Part shown: positions 14,658 through 24,700 of the stretch, piece after piece
Layout of the letters: each line of letters starts with the position of its first letter
Position numbering within the stretch: the stretch's first letter is position 1
Assembly (NCBI GenBank): GCA_963627995.1
Contig: CAVGCV010000021.1
Coordinates: 1 to 42,406, forward strand
DNA from: UBA3839 sp963627995
Lineage (GTDB): Bacteria; Bacteroidota; Bacteroidia; Bacteroidales; Bacteroidaceae
DNA length: 42,406 nt
Reading direction: 5' to 3'
Notes under the pieces: generated by a model
Told to the model about the DNA's origin: nothing
Seen by the model: only the letters and a program-made list of their open reading frames with translations
The model's database searches: none
Made by a program: the position numbers and the translations under genes

Positions 14658-15584
14658 ATGAAGACCAACAGCCTCCGCGCCTGGCTCCTGGCCTCGCGCC
14701 CCAAGACACTGGCGGGCGCCGCCGCGCCCGTGCTGGTGGGCGGCGCCTTGGCGGCGCACCAGCTCTTTGCCGACATCGCCGCCAACGGGGCGCTCGACAC
14801 GGGCCGCTATGCCGCCCTCCCCGCGGTGTCCGCCGCCTTTGCGCTTTGCCTTGTTTTCGCCCTTGTCATGCAAGTGTGCGCCAACTTCGTGAACGACTAC
14901 TTCGACTTCAGTAAAGGGGCCGACCGCGCCGACCGCCTCGGCCCTGAACGCGCCTGCGCGTCGGGGTGGGTCACGCCGCGCGCCATGCGCCGCGCCATCG
15001 CCGCCTCCGCCGCTGCCGGATGTCTTGCCGGCCTCCCGCTCGTAGCCTTCGGGGGGTGGAAGATGCTGGCCGTTGGCGCGCTCTGCGTGGCCGCCGCCGT
15101 GTTCTACACGACGCACCTGTCCTATCTCGGGCTTGGCGACGTGCTGGTCGTCGTCTTCTTTGGCGTGGTCCCCGTCGTCTTCACCTACTGGTGCATGGTC
15201 GGCGAGGCGAACACGATTCTCCTCCTCGACGCGGCGCTTTACGGGCTGGCAGTGGGACTGGCCACCGACTGCCTGCTGATGGTGAACAACTGCCGCGACG
15301 TGGAGCAGGACCGCGCGAGCGGCAAGCGGACGCTCGTGGTGCGTTTCGGCCTGCGCGCAGGCCAGCTCGCCTACCTTTGGCTGGGCATTGCCGCCACAAT
15401 CATTGCGGCAGTCGTCATGCCGGGAGGCGCGCCCTCCATGCTTGTCTACCTCCTGCTGCACGTGCTTGCGTTCCGAAAGCTGCAGGCGCACAGCGGGCGC
15501 GACCTCAACCGCGTGCTTGGCAGCACGGCGCGCAACATCCTCGTGTTCGGGCTGCTGCTCGCCGTGTTCCTCTATTTCACATAG
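14658..15584 (+). CDS. menA: 1,4-dihydroxy-2-naphthoate polyprenyltransferase
   Basis: 308 residues, UbiA superfamily, attaching a polyprenyl chain to 1,4-dihydroxy-2-naphthoate in menaquinone synthesis. The N-terminus LLASRPKTLAGAAAPVLVGG is typical of MenA. The two Asp-rich motifs are visible: NDYFDFSKGADRADR and NNCRDVEQDRASGKRT. About eight to nine hydrophobic segments fit the family. The gene lies 3 nt after the MORN-like gene and ends 18 nt before the end of the convergent ispF gene. Confidence 0.94.
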   Translation: MKTNSLRAWLLASRPKTLAGAAAPVLVGGALAAHQLFADIAANGALDTGRYAALPAVSAAFALCLVFALVMQVCANFVNDYFDFSKGADRADRLGPERACASGWVTPRAMRRAIAASAAAGCLAGLPLVAFGGWKMLAVGALCVAAAVFYTTHLSYLGLGDVLVVVFFGVVPVVFTYWCMVGEANTILLLDAALYGLAVGLATDCLLMVNNCRDVEQDRASGKRTLVVRFGLRAGQLAYLWLGIAATIIAAVVMPGGAPSMLVYLLLHVLAFRKLQAHSGRDLNRVLGSTARNILVFGLLLAVFLYFT

Positions 15585-15602
15585 CTTTTTCCAGGCTTCT
15601 CC

Positions 15603-16085
15603 TTACGGACGCTCGATCAGCGCGACGGCAAGGGCGGAGATTCCCTCCTCGCGCCCGGTGAATCCGAGGCGCTCGGTGGTGGTGGCCTTGACGGACACGT
15701 CGTCTTCCGCGATGCCCATCACGCGGGCGAGCGTCTGCTGCATGAGCGGGATGTGGGGGTTGAGCTTGGGCCGCTCGGCGCAGACGGTGGCGTCGATGTT
15801 CCCGATGCCGTAGCCTTTGCCGCGCACCAGGGCCGCGACCTTGGCGAGCAGCACCTTGCTGTCGATGCCGTCGAACTCGTCGGCCGTGTCGGGAAAGTGG
15901 TAGCCGATGTCGCGCAGGCTGGCCGCGCCGAGCAGGGCGTCGCAGATGGCGTGTATCAGCACGTCGGCGTCGCTGTGGCCTGCGAGGCCGTGTGTGTGCG
16001 GAACCTTGACGCCGCCAATCCACAGGTCGCGGTTCTCTTCGAGGCGGTGGACGTCGTAGCCCAGTCCGATTCTTGTCTTGCCCAT
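15603..16085 (-). CDS. ispF: 2-C-methyl-D-erythritol 2,4-cyclodiphosphate synthase
   Basis: 160 residues, the usual length. It makes the cyclodiphosphate in the non-mevalonate isoprenoid pathway. The metal-binding start IGLGYDVHRL, the HSDADVLIHAICDALLGA segment, GYHFPD and the C-terminal KATTTERLGFTGREEGI are all present. The gene lies 36 nt downstream of porV on the same strand and may be the end of that transcript. IspD, an earlier step of the same pathway, is encoded at 35603-36268. Confidence 0.97.
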   Translation of the reverse strand: MGKTRIGLGYDVHRLEENRDLWIGGVKVPHTHGLAGHSDADVLIHAICDALLGAASLRDIGYHFPDTADEFDGIDSKVLLAKVAALVRGKGYGIGNIDATVCAERPKLNPHIPLMQQTLARVMGIAEDDVSVKATTTERLGFTGREEGISALAVALIERP

Positions 16086-16121
16086 TGGGTGTGTGTCGTT
16101 GGGGGTGTTGCGGACGGCGGG

Positions 16122-17318
16122 CTACCGCCTGCGGCCGAGGAGGTCGCCGATGCCGTCCATGTCGAACGCGAGGGTGAAGCGCAGGGTCTGGTCGAGCGGG
16201 TTGCTCTGCGACGCGGAGATGACATAGCCGGCGTCGATGGAGAACACGTTCATCTTGAAGCCTGCGCCGAGGGTGTAGTATTTCAGGTTTCCCTTGTTGG
16301 GGTGTTGGTAGTGGTAGCCCGCGCGGAGGAAGAACTTGTTGTCGTAGCTGTACTCCGCGCCCACGCTGTAGGTGATTTCCTGCAGCTCCTCCTTGCTGCC
16401 GCCGGGTGCGTCGCTGAACGACTTGAAGATGCCGCTGATGGGCGAGATGTTGTAGTAGCCCGCGTCCATGAGCCAGCTGGTGTAGCCCGAGTAGTCGTCC
16501 TTTTCCGCGCCGGTTTCCTGGATGTACTGCTCCATGGTGGGGCGTGTGGGGACGAGCAGCTTGTTGGCGTCGGCGGAGAAGGAGAGGGTGTTGTACTCGT
16601 CGAGGGGCACCATGAGCGAGGCACCGAGGCGCAGGTTTGTCGGCAGGAACTCGCTGGTGTTGCCCTCGTCGTAGGAGATTTTCGAGCCGATGTTCGAGAT
16701 GTTCAGTCCCCACCCGAGCTGGCATTCGCGCTGGCCGAGGTTGATGTAGCCGTTGTGGTAGAGGGCGATGTCGGCCGCGAATGCCGAGCCGGGCGTGGTC
16801 TCGTCGTCGGCCTTGTAGGCCAGGTCCGAATAGATGTAGCGGAGCGCGACTGCCGCCGAGAAGTTCTCGCTGAGCATGCGCGAGTATGCGACGTCGAAGG
16901 ACATCTCGTAGGGCTTGATGATGTCGTTGCCGCCGCTTTGGTAGTTCGCAATCACTTCGCCGAGGGAGAAGTAGCGCAGCGACGCGCTCACCGCGTCGTA
17001 GTCGCCGATGCGGTAGTAGCCAGTGACGTTCGCGAGGTCGATGTCGCTCACGAGCTGCCGCAGCCACGGCGTGTAGTTGGCGGCGATGCCCGCCCGGCTG
17101 ATGCAGAACGGGTATTTCGCCGGGTTCCAGTATTGTGAGTTCACGTCGGGGTCGGTGGCGGCGCCAACGTCGCCCATGGCTCCGGCGCGCGCGTCGGGGG
17201 CGATGGCGAGCGACGTGACGCCGTAGTAGACGGGGTTGAGCTGGTTCTTCACGTCCTGCGCGCTGGCTGGCGCGGAGAGCGCGAGCAGGGGCAGGAGTGT
17301 GAGGGGAAGGTGTTTCAT
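16122..17318 (-). CDS. porV: T9SS outer-membrane protein PorV
   Basis: 398 residues with a signal peptide (MKHLPLTLLPLLALSAPASA). The family signature near the mature N-terminus is clear: NPVYYGVTSLAIAPDARAGA followed by MGDVGAATDPDVNSQYWNPA. The rest is an outer-membrane barrel of the FadL-like type with alternating aromatic strands. PorV (LptO) collects cargo at the T9SS translocon and delivers it to the PorU sortase. The gene comes 97 nt after porU, the conserved order in Bacteroidota. Confidence 0.93.
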   Translation of the reverse strand: MKHLPLTLLPLLALSAPASAQDVKNQLNPVYYGVTSLAIAPDARAGAMGDVGAATDPDVNSQYWNPAKYPFCISRAGIAANYTPWLRQLVSDIDLANVTGYYRIGDYDAVSASLRYFSLGEVIANYQSGGNDIIKPYEMSFDVAYSRMLSENFSAAVALRYIYSDLAYKADDETTPGSAFAADIALYHNGYINLGQRECQLGWGLNISNIGSKISYDEGNTSEFLPTNLRLGASLMVPLDEYNTLSFSADANKLLVPTRPTMEQYIQETGAEKDDYSGYTSWLMDAGYYNISPISGIFKSFSDAPGGSKEELQEITYSVGAEYSYDNKFFLRAGYHYQHPNKGNLKYYTLGAGFKMNVFSIDAGYVISASQSNPLDQTLRFTLAFDMDGIGDLLGRRR

Positions 17319-17415
17319 CGGTGTGGTCTTGGGTTTTGTTCTGTCGTGTGGGGGAATGCCGGGGCGGCGGCATTCCTGATGGTAATAACGCAGGGGGGCT
17401 GGTTTTATTGTGCTT

Positions 17416-20400
17416 TTACTGACGGGCGGCGAGGACGATGAACTTTTTTGCCGCCGTTGCCTCCGTGCCGCTTGCCGACGAGAGGGCGGCGCGCACGATG
17501 TAGATGCCCGGGGTGAGGTGCGCGTCGGTTTCGCTCATGTTCCACGTGTAGCTGTAGGAGGTGGTGGCGTTGGTGGAGCGGTCGTGTGTGCTCCACACCT
17601 TGCGTCCGGCCACGTCGTAGACCTGCAGCGACACGTCGAGCTGCGTTTGCGGGCGGTCGTTGATGATGGTGAACACGGCTTCTCCCCGCACGGGCGTGGT
17701 GACGAGCAGGTCGAAGATTTGCGGCCGCGCGCCGGCCCCGACCTGGAAGTCGATGGTCTTCGAGGCGGCGTTGTTGAGGGCGTCGCACGCCCGCAGCGTC
17801 AGTGTGTGGCTTCCGTCGGCAAGGGCCGGTATGCTGAAGGCGATGGTGCCGCTGCGGTAGTCGCCCGTGGTGGGGGTGAAGTAGCTGTTGAGCGAGTAGG
17901 TCAGCGCCTCGCTGTTGTCGATGACGGCGGAAATGTCGTGCCCGATGCCGCTGCCCGTCATGTTGATGCCGCTGTCGTCGGAGATGCGCGCCACGAGCAG
18001 CGGGGTCTCGTTGACGGTGCTGCCGGGCTCGAACGATTCCGTGTTGAGGTAGAGCGCGATGTCGGGGCCGGTGGTGTCGGCCGAGATGTCGGGCGCGGTG
18101 CCTGCGATGACGAACTTGTCGAAGCGGCCGTGCGCCTCTGCGGTTTTCTCGGTGTTGGAGGCGTAGAGGCTGATCAGCCCGGCCTCGCCGCTGTAGTTGT
18201 TGTCGAGCGGGATGGGGAACGTGCAGCTGAACCGGCCGGCCGACACGGAGTCGGCGCAGGTGTAGAGCGTGCGCGTGCGGTCGTAGTACGTGTGGGGGAG
18301 TGTCGTCTCGCTCTCGTCGCTGCTGCCGGCGGCGTTGTGCTGGCAGGTCACCTTCTCGCGGTTGTCGAACACGATGGGCGACACGATGCCGTTGAAATGC
18401 TCCGCCACGTTCCCGTCTTCGTCGACGATGTGACCCTCCACCGTGACCATGCTGCCGGCGCTGACGGAGGCTGCGTCCTGGCCGGTTGCGGCACCGTTCA
18501 TCTTGTCGATGGCTATCTTGTAGGTGGGGACGGCGAGCCGGATGGCGGGGTCGCCGAGGAGCACGAAATGCGCCTTGTTGATGTACATCCGTTCCGAGGC
18601 CGAAAGTCCGGCGATTTCGCTCTTCGCCAGCGAGAGCGCCTCGCCGAGGGTGTGGGTGCGCCCGCTGCTGTCGCACTGCAGCACGTAGCGCATGAAGCGG
18701 AGGTTGAGCGCGAGGTTCTCGGTGGAATAAACGGTGCGTGCCGTGCCGAGGAAGCCGACGGCCGCGCCCTTGGAGTTGAGCACCGCGTCCACGGCCATGT
18801 TGCCCTGGCTCATGTCGAAGGGCGCGACGTCGCACGCAGCCGTGACCCACAGCGGCGGCCGCGGCGTGGTCCAGTCGGTGAAGTCCTTTCGCTTGATGGC
18901 CTGCTCGTGGGAGAGGATGAAGGCCGAGCCGTGGCCGGTGTAGTTCATGATGAGCGCGCCGTCCTGCATCTGCTTGCCGACGGCTTTCTCCGCCCCCGAA
19001 TAGCTGTTGCCGGTGGCGCCTTGCTCGCGTGCGTAGGTGTCCCAGTAGATGCGCTGCACGCGGTAGTCGGGATAGAGCTGCGCCGTTTGCCCGGCGATGG
19101 TGTCCGCGTCGAGCATGTGGCGGTTGTTGTTGCCGTCGTCGGCCATGACGCAAATCGTGTTTTTCCATGCGCCTACCTCCTCGTTGTTGATGTAGGCGAT
19201 GAGCTTGTCCACGACGCCCTTTGCCTCGCTGGCGTTTTGCACGGGAATGCGCCCCACGCCGAGCCGCGGCTTCTCGCGCAGCACCTTCTCGCCGCCGCCG
19301 TCGTCCACCAGCACGAAATATTCCTCCATGACGTAGCTGAGCGTGTGGCTCAGCGAGTTGTCGGACTCGTAGCAGAGCAGGTAGTCGTCGGGCGTCTTCC
19401 CCGAAAGGGCCGGGGTCACCATGCGGTTGTCCCATACGCAGTTGCCGAACAGGAGAAGGTTCTTCGGGCGGTCGGACGTGTCCGCGGCCTTGTCCCACAG
19501 CATCTTGACGAAGCGGCGGATGGCCGTGGCGTCGGGCGTGCCCGATGAGAACTCGTTGTATATCTGGTCGGCGGTGAGCACCGCGCAGCGCAGCCCCTCT
19601 TTGGCCGTGTGGGCGGCTGCCAGCCGTTGCGCCTGTTGCGTGAGCCGTCCGCTGCTCGGCACGACGATGACGAGGTCGATGCCGCTGAGCGCGTGGAGGT
19701 CTTGGTTGGCGATGGCGCCGATGGTTGTTGGCGCGGGGTAGCTGGCCGACGGGTTGAATGCCACGATTTCCTCGCTCCTCCACGCCGTCGGCGTGTCGTT
19801 GCCGCTGGAAAAGGGGACGGTCCAGACGCCTGTCGCGGGGTCGTAGCTGCCGCTCAGCTCTTCGGTCTCCCTGGACTTGCTCACGCGGAGGAAGACGGTG
19901 GAGGCGTCGCCGCCGGAGAGGCGGAACTCGATGTCGCCGCCGGTGTAGGGGCGGAACAGGAGCTCGCTGCCGCTCATGCGGAGCTGGCGCAGGTAGCTGG
20001 CGCGGATGTAGTCGAGGTGTCCCGACACGCCCGAAGCGCGGGTGTGGGTGAGGCCCACCTTGTTGCTCTCGCTGGCGACGTCGTAGAGCCTGTAGGTTCC
20101 TGTGGCTTCCACGCCGTACTCGTAGCTGCCCAGCTGCGCGAAGTTCTTTGTGCCGAGGGTGGAGTCGTTCCACGTGACGGCCAGCGACGACGCCGACTGG
20201 CCGGCGGCGCAGAACTTCACGACAAGGCTCGCATAGCTCTTCGCCACGATGCCCGGCAGCGGGAGCGTGTAGCTGCGCCGGTTGCCCGTGGCGAAGTCGT
20301 AGGCTTCGTAGAAAGTCCGTCCCGTGTTGATGAAGCTGTAGCCGTCGGTCTCCACCAGCGCGTGGTCGGGAAAGAAGTCGGCCCGCGCCGCGTTGCCGCC

Positions 20401-20865
20401 CACCTCGTAGGCGTATTTCTCCAGTTCCTTGGGCCGGGCCTCCGCGTTTTCAGTCAGGAAATAGTAGGTGTGCAGCGAGTAGGGGTTGTTGGTGTGGGTG
20501 AATGTCGCCGCGCTGCTGGTGGAGCTCTCGAGCGTCCACCGGGTCGTGCCCCGCCCGTAGAACAGCACCTTGCTGTCGGTGCGGTAGAGGGGGATTTCCA
20601 CGAGGTCGTCGTCGATGTCCTCTATCGCCGTCTCGGGCAGGACCTCGAGGTTGAGGCCGTAGAGGCGCACGTGCCCGGGATTGGCGAAGCCCATGGCGCG
20701 CAGGGCCGCGTTGGTAATTTGGTGGATGCCGGCCTTGTCGACCCTTATCTTTACCCACTTCCCCGTGCTGAGGACGGAGTGGTCGGCATAGCGCGGCGCG
20801 GTGCCGGCGGCGTGGGCCGTGGGCGTGAGGACAAAGAGGAGGAGGGGGACGAGCAGTCGTTTCAT
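17416..20865 (-). CDS. porU: Type IX secretion system sortase PorU
   Basis: 1149 residues with a signal peptide. It is a C25 (gingipain-fold) cysteine protease that removes C-terminal sorting domains from T9SS cargo and attaches A-LPS. The catalytic dyad is recognisable as His645 in NYTGHGSAF and Cys678 in WVTAACDVAPFD, 33 residues apart as in P. gingivalis PorU. A beta-rich N-terminal region of about 400 residues precedes the protease domain. Immunoglobulin-like modules follow, and a retained C-terminal domain ends in VRAALSS...KKFIVLAARQ. The start codon overlaps the stop of the upstream FAH-family gene (ATGA, 20862-20865), so translation is likely coupled. Confidence 0.94.
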   Translation of the reverse strand: MKRLLVPLLLFVLTPTAHAAGTAPRYADHSVLSTGKWVKIRVDKAGIHQITNAALRAMGFANPGHVRLYGLNLEVLPETAIEDIDDDLVEIPLYRTDSKVLFYGRGTTRWTLESSTSSAATFTHTNNPYSLHTYYFLTENAEARPKELEKYAYEVGGNAARADFFPDHALVETDGYSFINTGRTFYEAYDFATGNRRSYTLPLPGIVAKSYASLVVKFCAAGQSASSLAVTWNDSTLGTKNFAQLGSYEYGVEATGTYRLYDVASESNKVGLTHTRASGVSGHLDYIRASYLRQLRMSGSELLFRPYTGGDIEFRLSGGDASTVFLRVSKSRETEELSGSYDPATGVWTVPFSSGNDTPTAWRSEEIVAFNPSASYPAPTTIGAIANQDLHALSGIDLVIVVPSSGRLTQQAQRLAAAHTAKEGLRCAVLTADQIYNEFSSGTPDATAIRRFVKMLWDKAADTSDRPKNLLLFGNCVWDNRMVTPALSGKTPDDYLLCYESDNSLSHTLSYVMEEYFVLVDDGGGEKVLREKPRLGVGRIPVQNASEAKGVVDKLIAYINNEEVGAWKNTICVMADDGNNNRHMLDADTIAGQTAQLYPDYRVQRIYWDTYAREQGATGNSYSGAEKAVGKQMQDGALIMNYTGHGSAFILSHEQAIKRKDFTDWTTPRPPLWVTAACDVAPFDMSQGNMAVDAVLNSKGAAVGFLGTARTVYSTENLALNLRFMRYVLQCDSSGRTHTLGEALSLAKSEIAGLSASERMYINKAHFVLLGDPAIRLAVPTYKIAIDKMNGAATGQDAASVSAGSMVTVEGHIVDEDGNVAEHFNGIVSPIVFDNREKVTCQHNAAGSSDESETTLPHTYYDRTRTLYTCADSVSAGRFSCTFPIPLDNNYSGEAGLISLYASNTEKTAEAHGRFDKFVIAGTAPDISADTTGPDIALYLNTESFEPGSTVNETPLLVARISDDSGINMTGSGIGHDISAVIDNSEALTYSLNSYFTPTTGDYRSGTIAFSIPALADGSHTLTLRACDALNNAASKTIDFQVGAGARPQIFDLLVTTPVRGEAVFTIINDRPQTQLDVSLQVYDVAGRKVWSTHDRSTNATTSYSYTWNMSETDAHLTPGIYIVRAALSSASGTEATAAKKFIVLAARQ

Positions 20866-21476
20866 CTTACTTTCAGTTCTAAGAGTTTGCGTGTGCCGAT
20901 GTAGCCTTCCAGCAGCTGGTACTCGCGCACGGGGCCGACGCCGGCCGGCGTTCCCGTGAAAATCAGATCGCCCGTCTTCAGCGTGAAGAAACGGCTGCAG
21001 TAGGCTACGATTTGGTCAATCGTGAAGCGCATGTCCGCCGTGTGCCCCGTCTGGACGGTCGTGCCGTCGATGTCGAGGTGGAAGTCCAGGTCCTGGAGGT
21101 CGGCGAAGCCATCCTTGCCGACAAATTCTCCCACCGCCGCGCTGCCGTCGAAACCCTTGCAGACGTCCCACGGCAGGCCCTGCCGGCGGAGCTTCTGCTG
21201 GAGGTCGCGCGCCGTGAAGTCGATGCCGACCGTCAGCTCCGTGTAGTAGCGGTGGGCGAACCGCTCGGCGATGTCCTTGCCGATGCGGTCGATGCGGACG
21301 ACGATTTCGGCCTCGTAGTCGAACCGCTCCGCGAAGTCGGGCACGAAAAAGGGCATTCCCTTGCGAATCAGCGCAGAGTCGGGCTTGGTGAACACCACCG
21401 GCTCTGTTGCTAATAACGCGGTGTCGCGTTCTTTATTGTGTGCGGCATAGTTCATGCCGACGGCGAGAATCTTCAT
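20862..21476 (-). CDS. Fumarylacetoacetate hydrolase family protein
   Basis: 204 residues from MKILAVGMNYAAHNKE. FAH-fold enzymes hydrolyse or decarboxylate C-C bonds of diketo acids with a metal ion. Visible family segments: VVFTKPDSALI, FDYEAEIVVRIDRIGK, the TVGIDFTARDLQ region, GFDGSAAVGEF and KTGDLIFTGTPAGVGP. The start at 21476 is supported by the promoter box 48 nt upstream; upstream in-frame sequence has no FAH character. The gene is first in an operon with porU (4-nt overlap) and porV. The substrate cannot be read; small FAHD1-like oxaloacetate decarboxylase or acylpyruvase activity is possible. Confidence 0.9.
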   Translation of the reverse strand: MKILAVGMNYAAHNKERDTALLATEPVVFTKPDSALIRKGMPFFVPDFAERFDYEAEIVVRIDRIGKDIAERFAHRYYTELTVGIDFTARDLQQKLRRQGLPWDVCKGFDGSAAVGEFVGKDGFADLQDLDFHLDIDGTTVQTGHTADMRFTIDQIVAYCSRFFTLKTGDLIFTGTPAGVGPVREYQLLEGYIGTRKLLELKVR

Positions 21477-21523
21477 GTCCTGTGCAAAATGGCGTTTGGT
21501 CGTGCTGTGTTTTCTTGATGGGG

Positions 21524-21531
21524 CAAAGTTA
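21524..21531 (-). promoter_or_regulatory. -7 box TAACTTTG for FAH-porU-porV
   Basis: On the minus strand TAACTTTG, exact TAnnTTTG, about 48 nt upstream of the ATG at 21476. It would drive the T9SS genes and perhaps ispF. Confidence 0.65.
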
Positions 21532-21614
21532 CGCCTTTTTGCCGTATGGGCGGAGCGTTTGCTCCTTTTTCGTTCTTTCACGGTTTTTCGCCGTTTTTTC
21601 CACACAAAAGGTGC

Positions 21615-21644
21615 TAAATTTGTGCAAACCATGCTTTTGCATGG
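21615..21644 (+). promoter_or_regulatory. Promoter and 5'-end hairpin of the lyase-GH43 operon
   Basis: TAAATTTG (21615-21622) is an exact -7 match, with a T-run (21594-21599) near the -33 position. Just downstream, CCATGC-TTTT-GCATGG (21629-21644) would form a hairpin at the very 5' end of the transcript. The leader before ATG 21784 is about 155 nt. The 21477-21783 interval otherwise holds only the divergent porU-operon promoter. Confidence 0.6.
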
Positions 21645-21783
21645 GGCTTGGACGTTTTCGGCATGGGATTTTGGACATACCGGACACTTGGATGTGGCGG
21701 AAATGGACGAAATTTGGGGCGTGATGCAACCGGAGCCATCTCCGCCTGACACTGAAACGTACCAATTTGTTATACCTAACGAC

Positions 21784-24700
21784 ATGAAACATTTTTTCTC
21801 TTTACTCTTGATGGCTTGCGTCCTGCTGCCCGCCACGGGGCTGGCGCAAACGGAGGGCAACGACACGCAGCTCCAGGGGCTGGAGACCCAACGGCAGGCG
21901 GCTGTTGCGTTTCTCGACACGTGCACGCGTGCGGAATACCCCATCGGTCTCCTCAACAACCTGGACGACGCTGTGTATGCCGTGGAGCTGGAGCGCGCGG
22001 CCGGGACGCTGGACAGCCGGAAGGCCATCATCCTGCGCTCGCGCATCCGCACAGCCTACAACGCCGTGAAGAAGGCTTACGGCAAGCACTTCGTCATGGA
22101 CTTCGACGCGGAATACGACACCGACCGCGGCTTCCGCCATCCGGGCGGCTTCCACACGCAGGCCGACTTCGACCGCGTGAGGGCGCAGCTGGCCGCCGGC
22201 AACGCGACGGTGACGAAAGCCTACAACGTGCTGAAGAACGCGGCCTATGCGCAGCCCACCGTTGCCACGTCGCCGTCCGAGCGGATTGTCCGTGGGGGGA
22301 CGGGCGAGAACTACATCAATGCTGCGCGGGGCGCGACGATGGCCTACCAGAACGCGCTGCGCTGGAAGATTGAGGACAACAAGGCGTGTGCCGACGCAGC
22401 CGTGCGCGTGCTGATGGCGTGGGCGAAGACCACGAAGTTGGTGACGGGCGACAGCAACTCTGCGCTGGGAGCAGGCATCTACGGCTATCAGTTTGCGCAG
22501 GCGGCCGAGCTGATGCGCGACTACGAGGGATGGAGCCGGGACGACTTCGAGACGTTCCGACAGTGGATGCTGGACGTGTGGTACAGGCCGAGCATAGGCT
22601 TCTTGCGCGTCCGCAACGGCACGTGGGAGAACTCGGGGAAATGGTGGCAGGCCCCCGGCCACTACTGGTCGAACTGGGGCTTGTGCAACGCGCTGTGCGT
22701 CATCTCCGTCGGCATCCTCTGCGACGACGTGTTCATCTACAACCAGGGCATGTCGTTCTTCAAGTACGACCAGGTGGGAACGTTCCGCGACCCGCGCACG
22801 GAGACACCCATCAAGAACGACGGGCTGACGGAGTTCCTCGGCAACCTCGTGGTCACCACCTCTGAAAGCGAGCTGGAGACCGGCGCATACGGCAGGCTCG
22901 GCCAAATGAACGAGAGCGGGCGCGACGCTGGGCATCCGGCCATGGCGCTCGGGCTGGCCGTGGACTTGGCGCACATGGCGTACAACCAGGGCGACGACAT
23001 GTTTGCCTACATGGACCACCGCCTTGCGGCCGGCATTGAGTACGTCGCGGCACAGGCGCTCAGCACCGAGGGGCTGCCGTGGACGGACTATGTCTACGGC
23101 ACCAACGGCTTCTACTACACCGACAGCCGGGCGTGGACGATGACGGAGCCTGTGATGGGTGTGCATGTGCGGCCTTGCTGGGGCACGGTCATCGGACACT
23201 ACGAGGGCGTGAAGGGCGTGAGGATGCCGTTCTCGGAGCAAGTGCTCGACAAGCAGGGCATCGACGGCGGCGGTGCGGGCAGCACGAGCGGCGGCTACGA
23301 CCAGCTGGGCTATTCCGTGCTGCTCAACACGCGCGACACGCAGCTTGCCCCTGCCGACCGGGTGCCGACGGAACTGCGCGGATTCATCGAATACGACGGA
23401 CAGGTGGTGGAGCAGAGCGACTTGGGCGGCCTGCGCAACACCTATGCCGTCAACAATACGTCGTCGGCCGTGACGCAAGGAAAGGCCGTGCGCCTCATGC
23501 CGCAGCTGCCCGACGGCGAGGAGGACACGGGGAAGTGGACGTGGAGCACGGGCGCGACGACGCGAGACATCGAAGTCACCACCGGCCGAAGCCAAATCTA
23601 CCGCGTGACCTACACCAACGCCAACGGGGTGGAGAGCGAGCAGGCGTTCAGCATCGCCGTCATGGGCGACTGCAACCCGCAGCAGAGCTTCACGACGACT
23701 GTCACGCTCGACGGCACCGTCATCGGCGCGACCGAGGCGCGCGTGCCGCGCGGAAGCACCGCGACCATCACCGTCAATGACGGCACGTTCGGCTCATGGG
23801 AATGGGACGACGGTTCCACTGGCGGCACATACACCACGCCCGCCATCGTGCGCGACCGCGACTTCTATGTCGTATTCACCAACCAGGGTGGAGCGAAGAC
23901 CCTGCGTAAAATCTCCATCAAGGCAACCGACCCGGAGGACGAGGTGACGGGGCTCGTGCTGTACCACGACTTCGAGACGCTGGCCGACGACGGCTCGCTG
24001 TCCGACTTGGCCGGACGCCACGACGCCACACTGAGCGGGTCGGCGGAGCGCCGTTTCCTCGACGACGGAAACCACGCCGTGTTCACCGGCACGAGGCAGG
24101 GCTACGTGGATCTTGGCGCAGAAATCGGTGCTGACATCTTGTCGCGCCTTTCCACGACCTACACCATTTCGCTCGACCTCTGCGTCACGTCGCCCAACCA
24201 GCTGGCGAAGTACTGCTGGGCATGGGCGTTCTCCAACGGCACGTCGCAGTACCTCGCCATGGTGAACAAGGCGGGCAATGCCGACTGGTACTATGAAATC
24301 AAGGACGGCGGGGCTTCGCAGACCAACTCCAGCACCTCGCTGCGCGTGAACCAATGGCACACCATGACCGTTGTGCAGAATTCTTCCACCAACACGCTCT
24401 ACATCGACGGCGAGAAGAAGGCGTCGGCATCCATCTCGCTCAAGCCCGCCACATTCGGCTATCAGCTCGTCGGCAACTGGCTGGGACGCTCGCCGTTCAG
24501 TGGCGACGCTTACCTCGAGAACACGTATTTGGACAACCTGCGCATCTACAACACGGCACTCTCTGCCGAAGAGGTGCAGGCCTTGGCCGACGCGCGCCCC
24601 ACAAGCCTCGCCTTGGCCGACGAGACACCTGTCGAGACGCTGCGTGCCGACGGCGGCACCGCCGTTCCAGGTGACGACATCTACGACCTGCAGGGCCGGA

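Noticed and set aside
17410..20904. Two long plus-strand frames opposite porU
   Set aside because: No recognisable protein features; PorU with its His/Cys dyad lies on the other strand.
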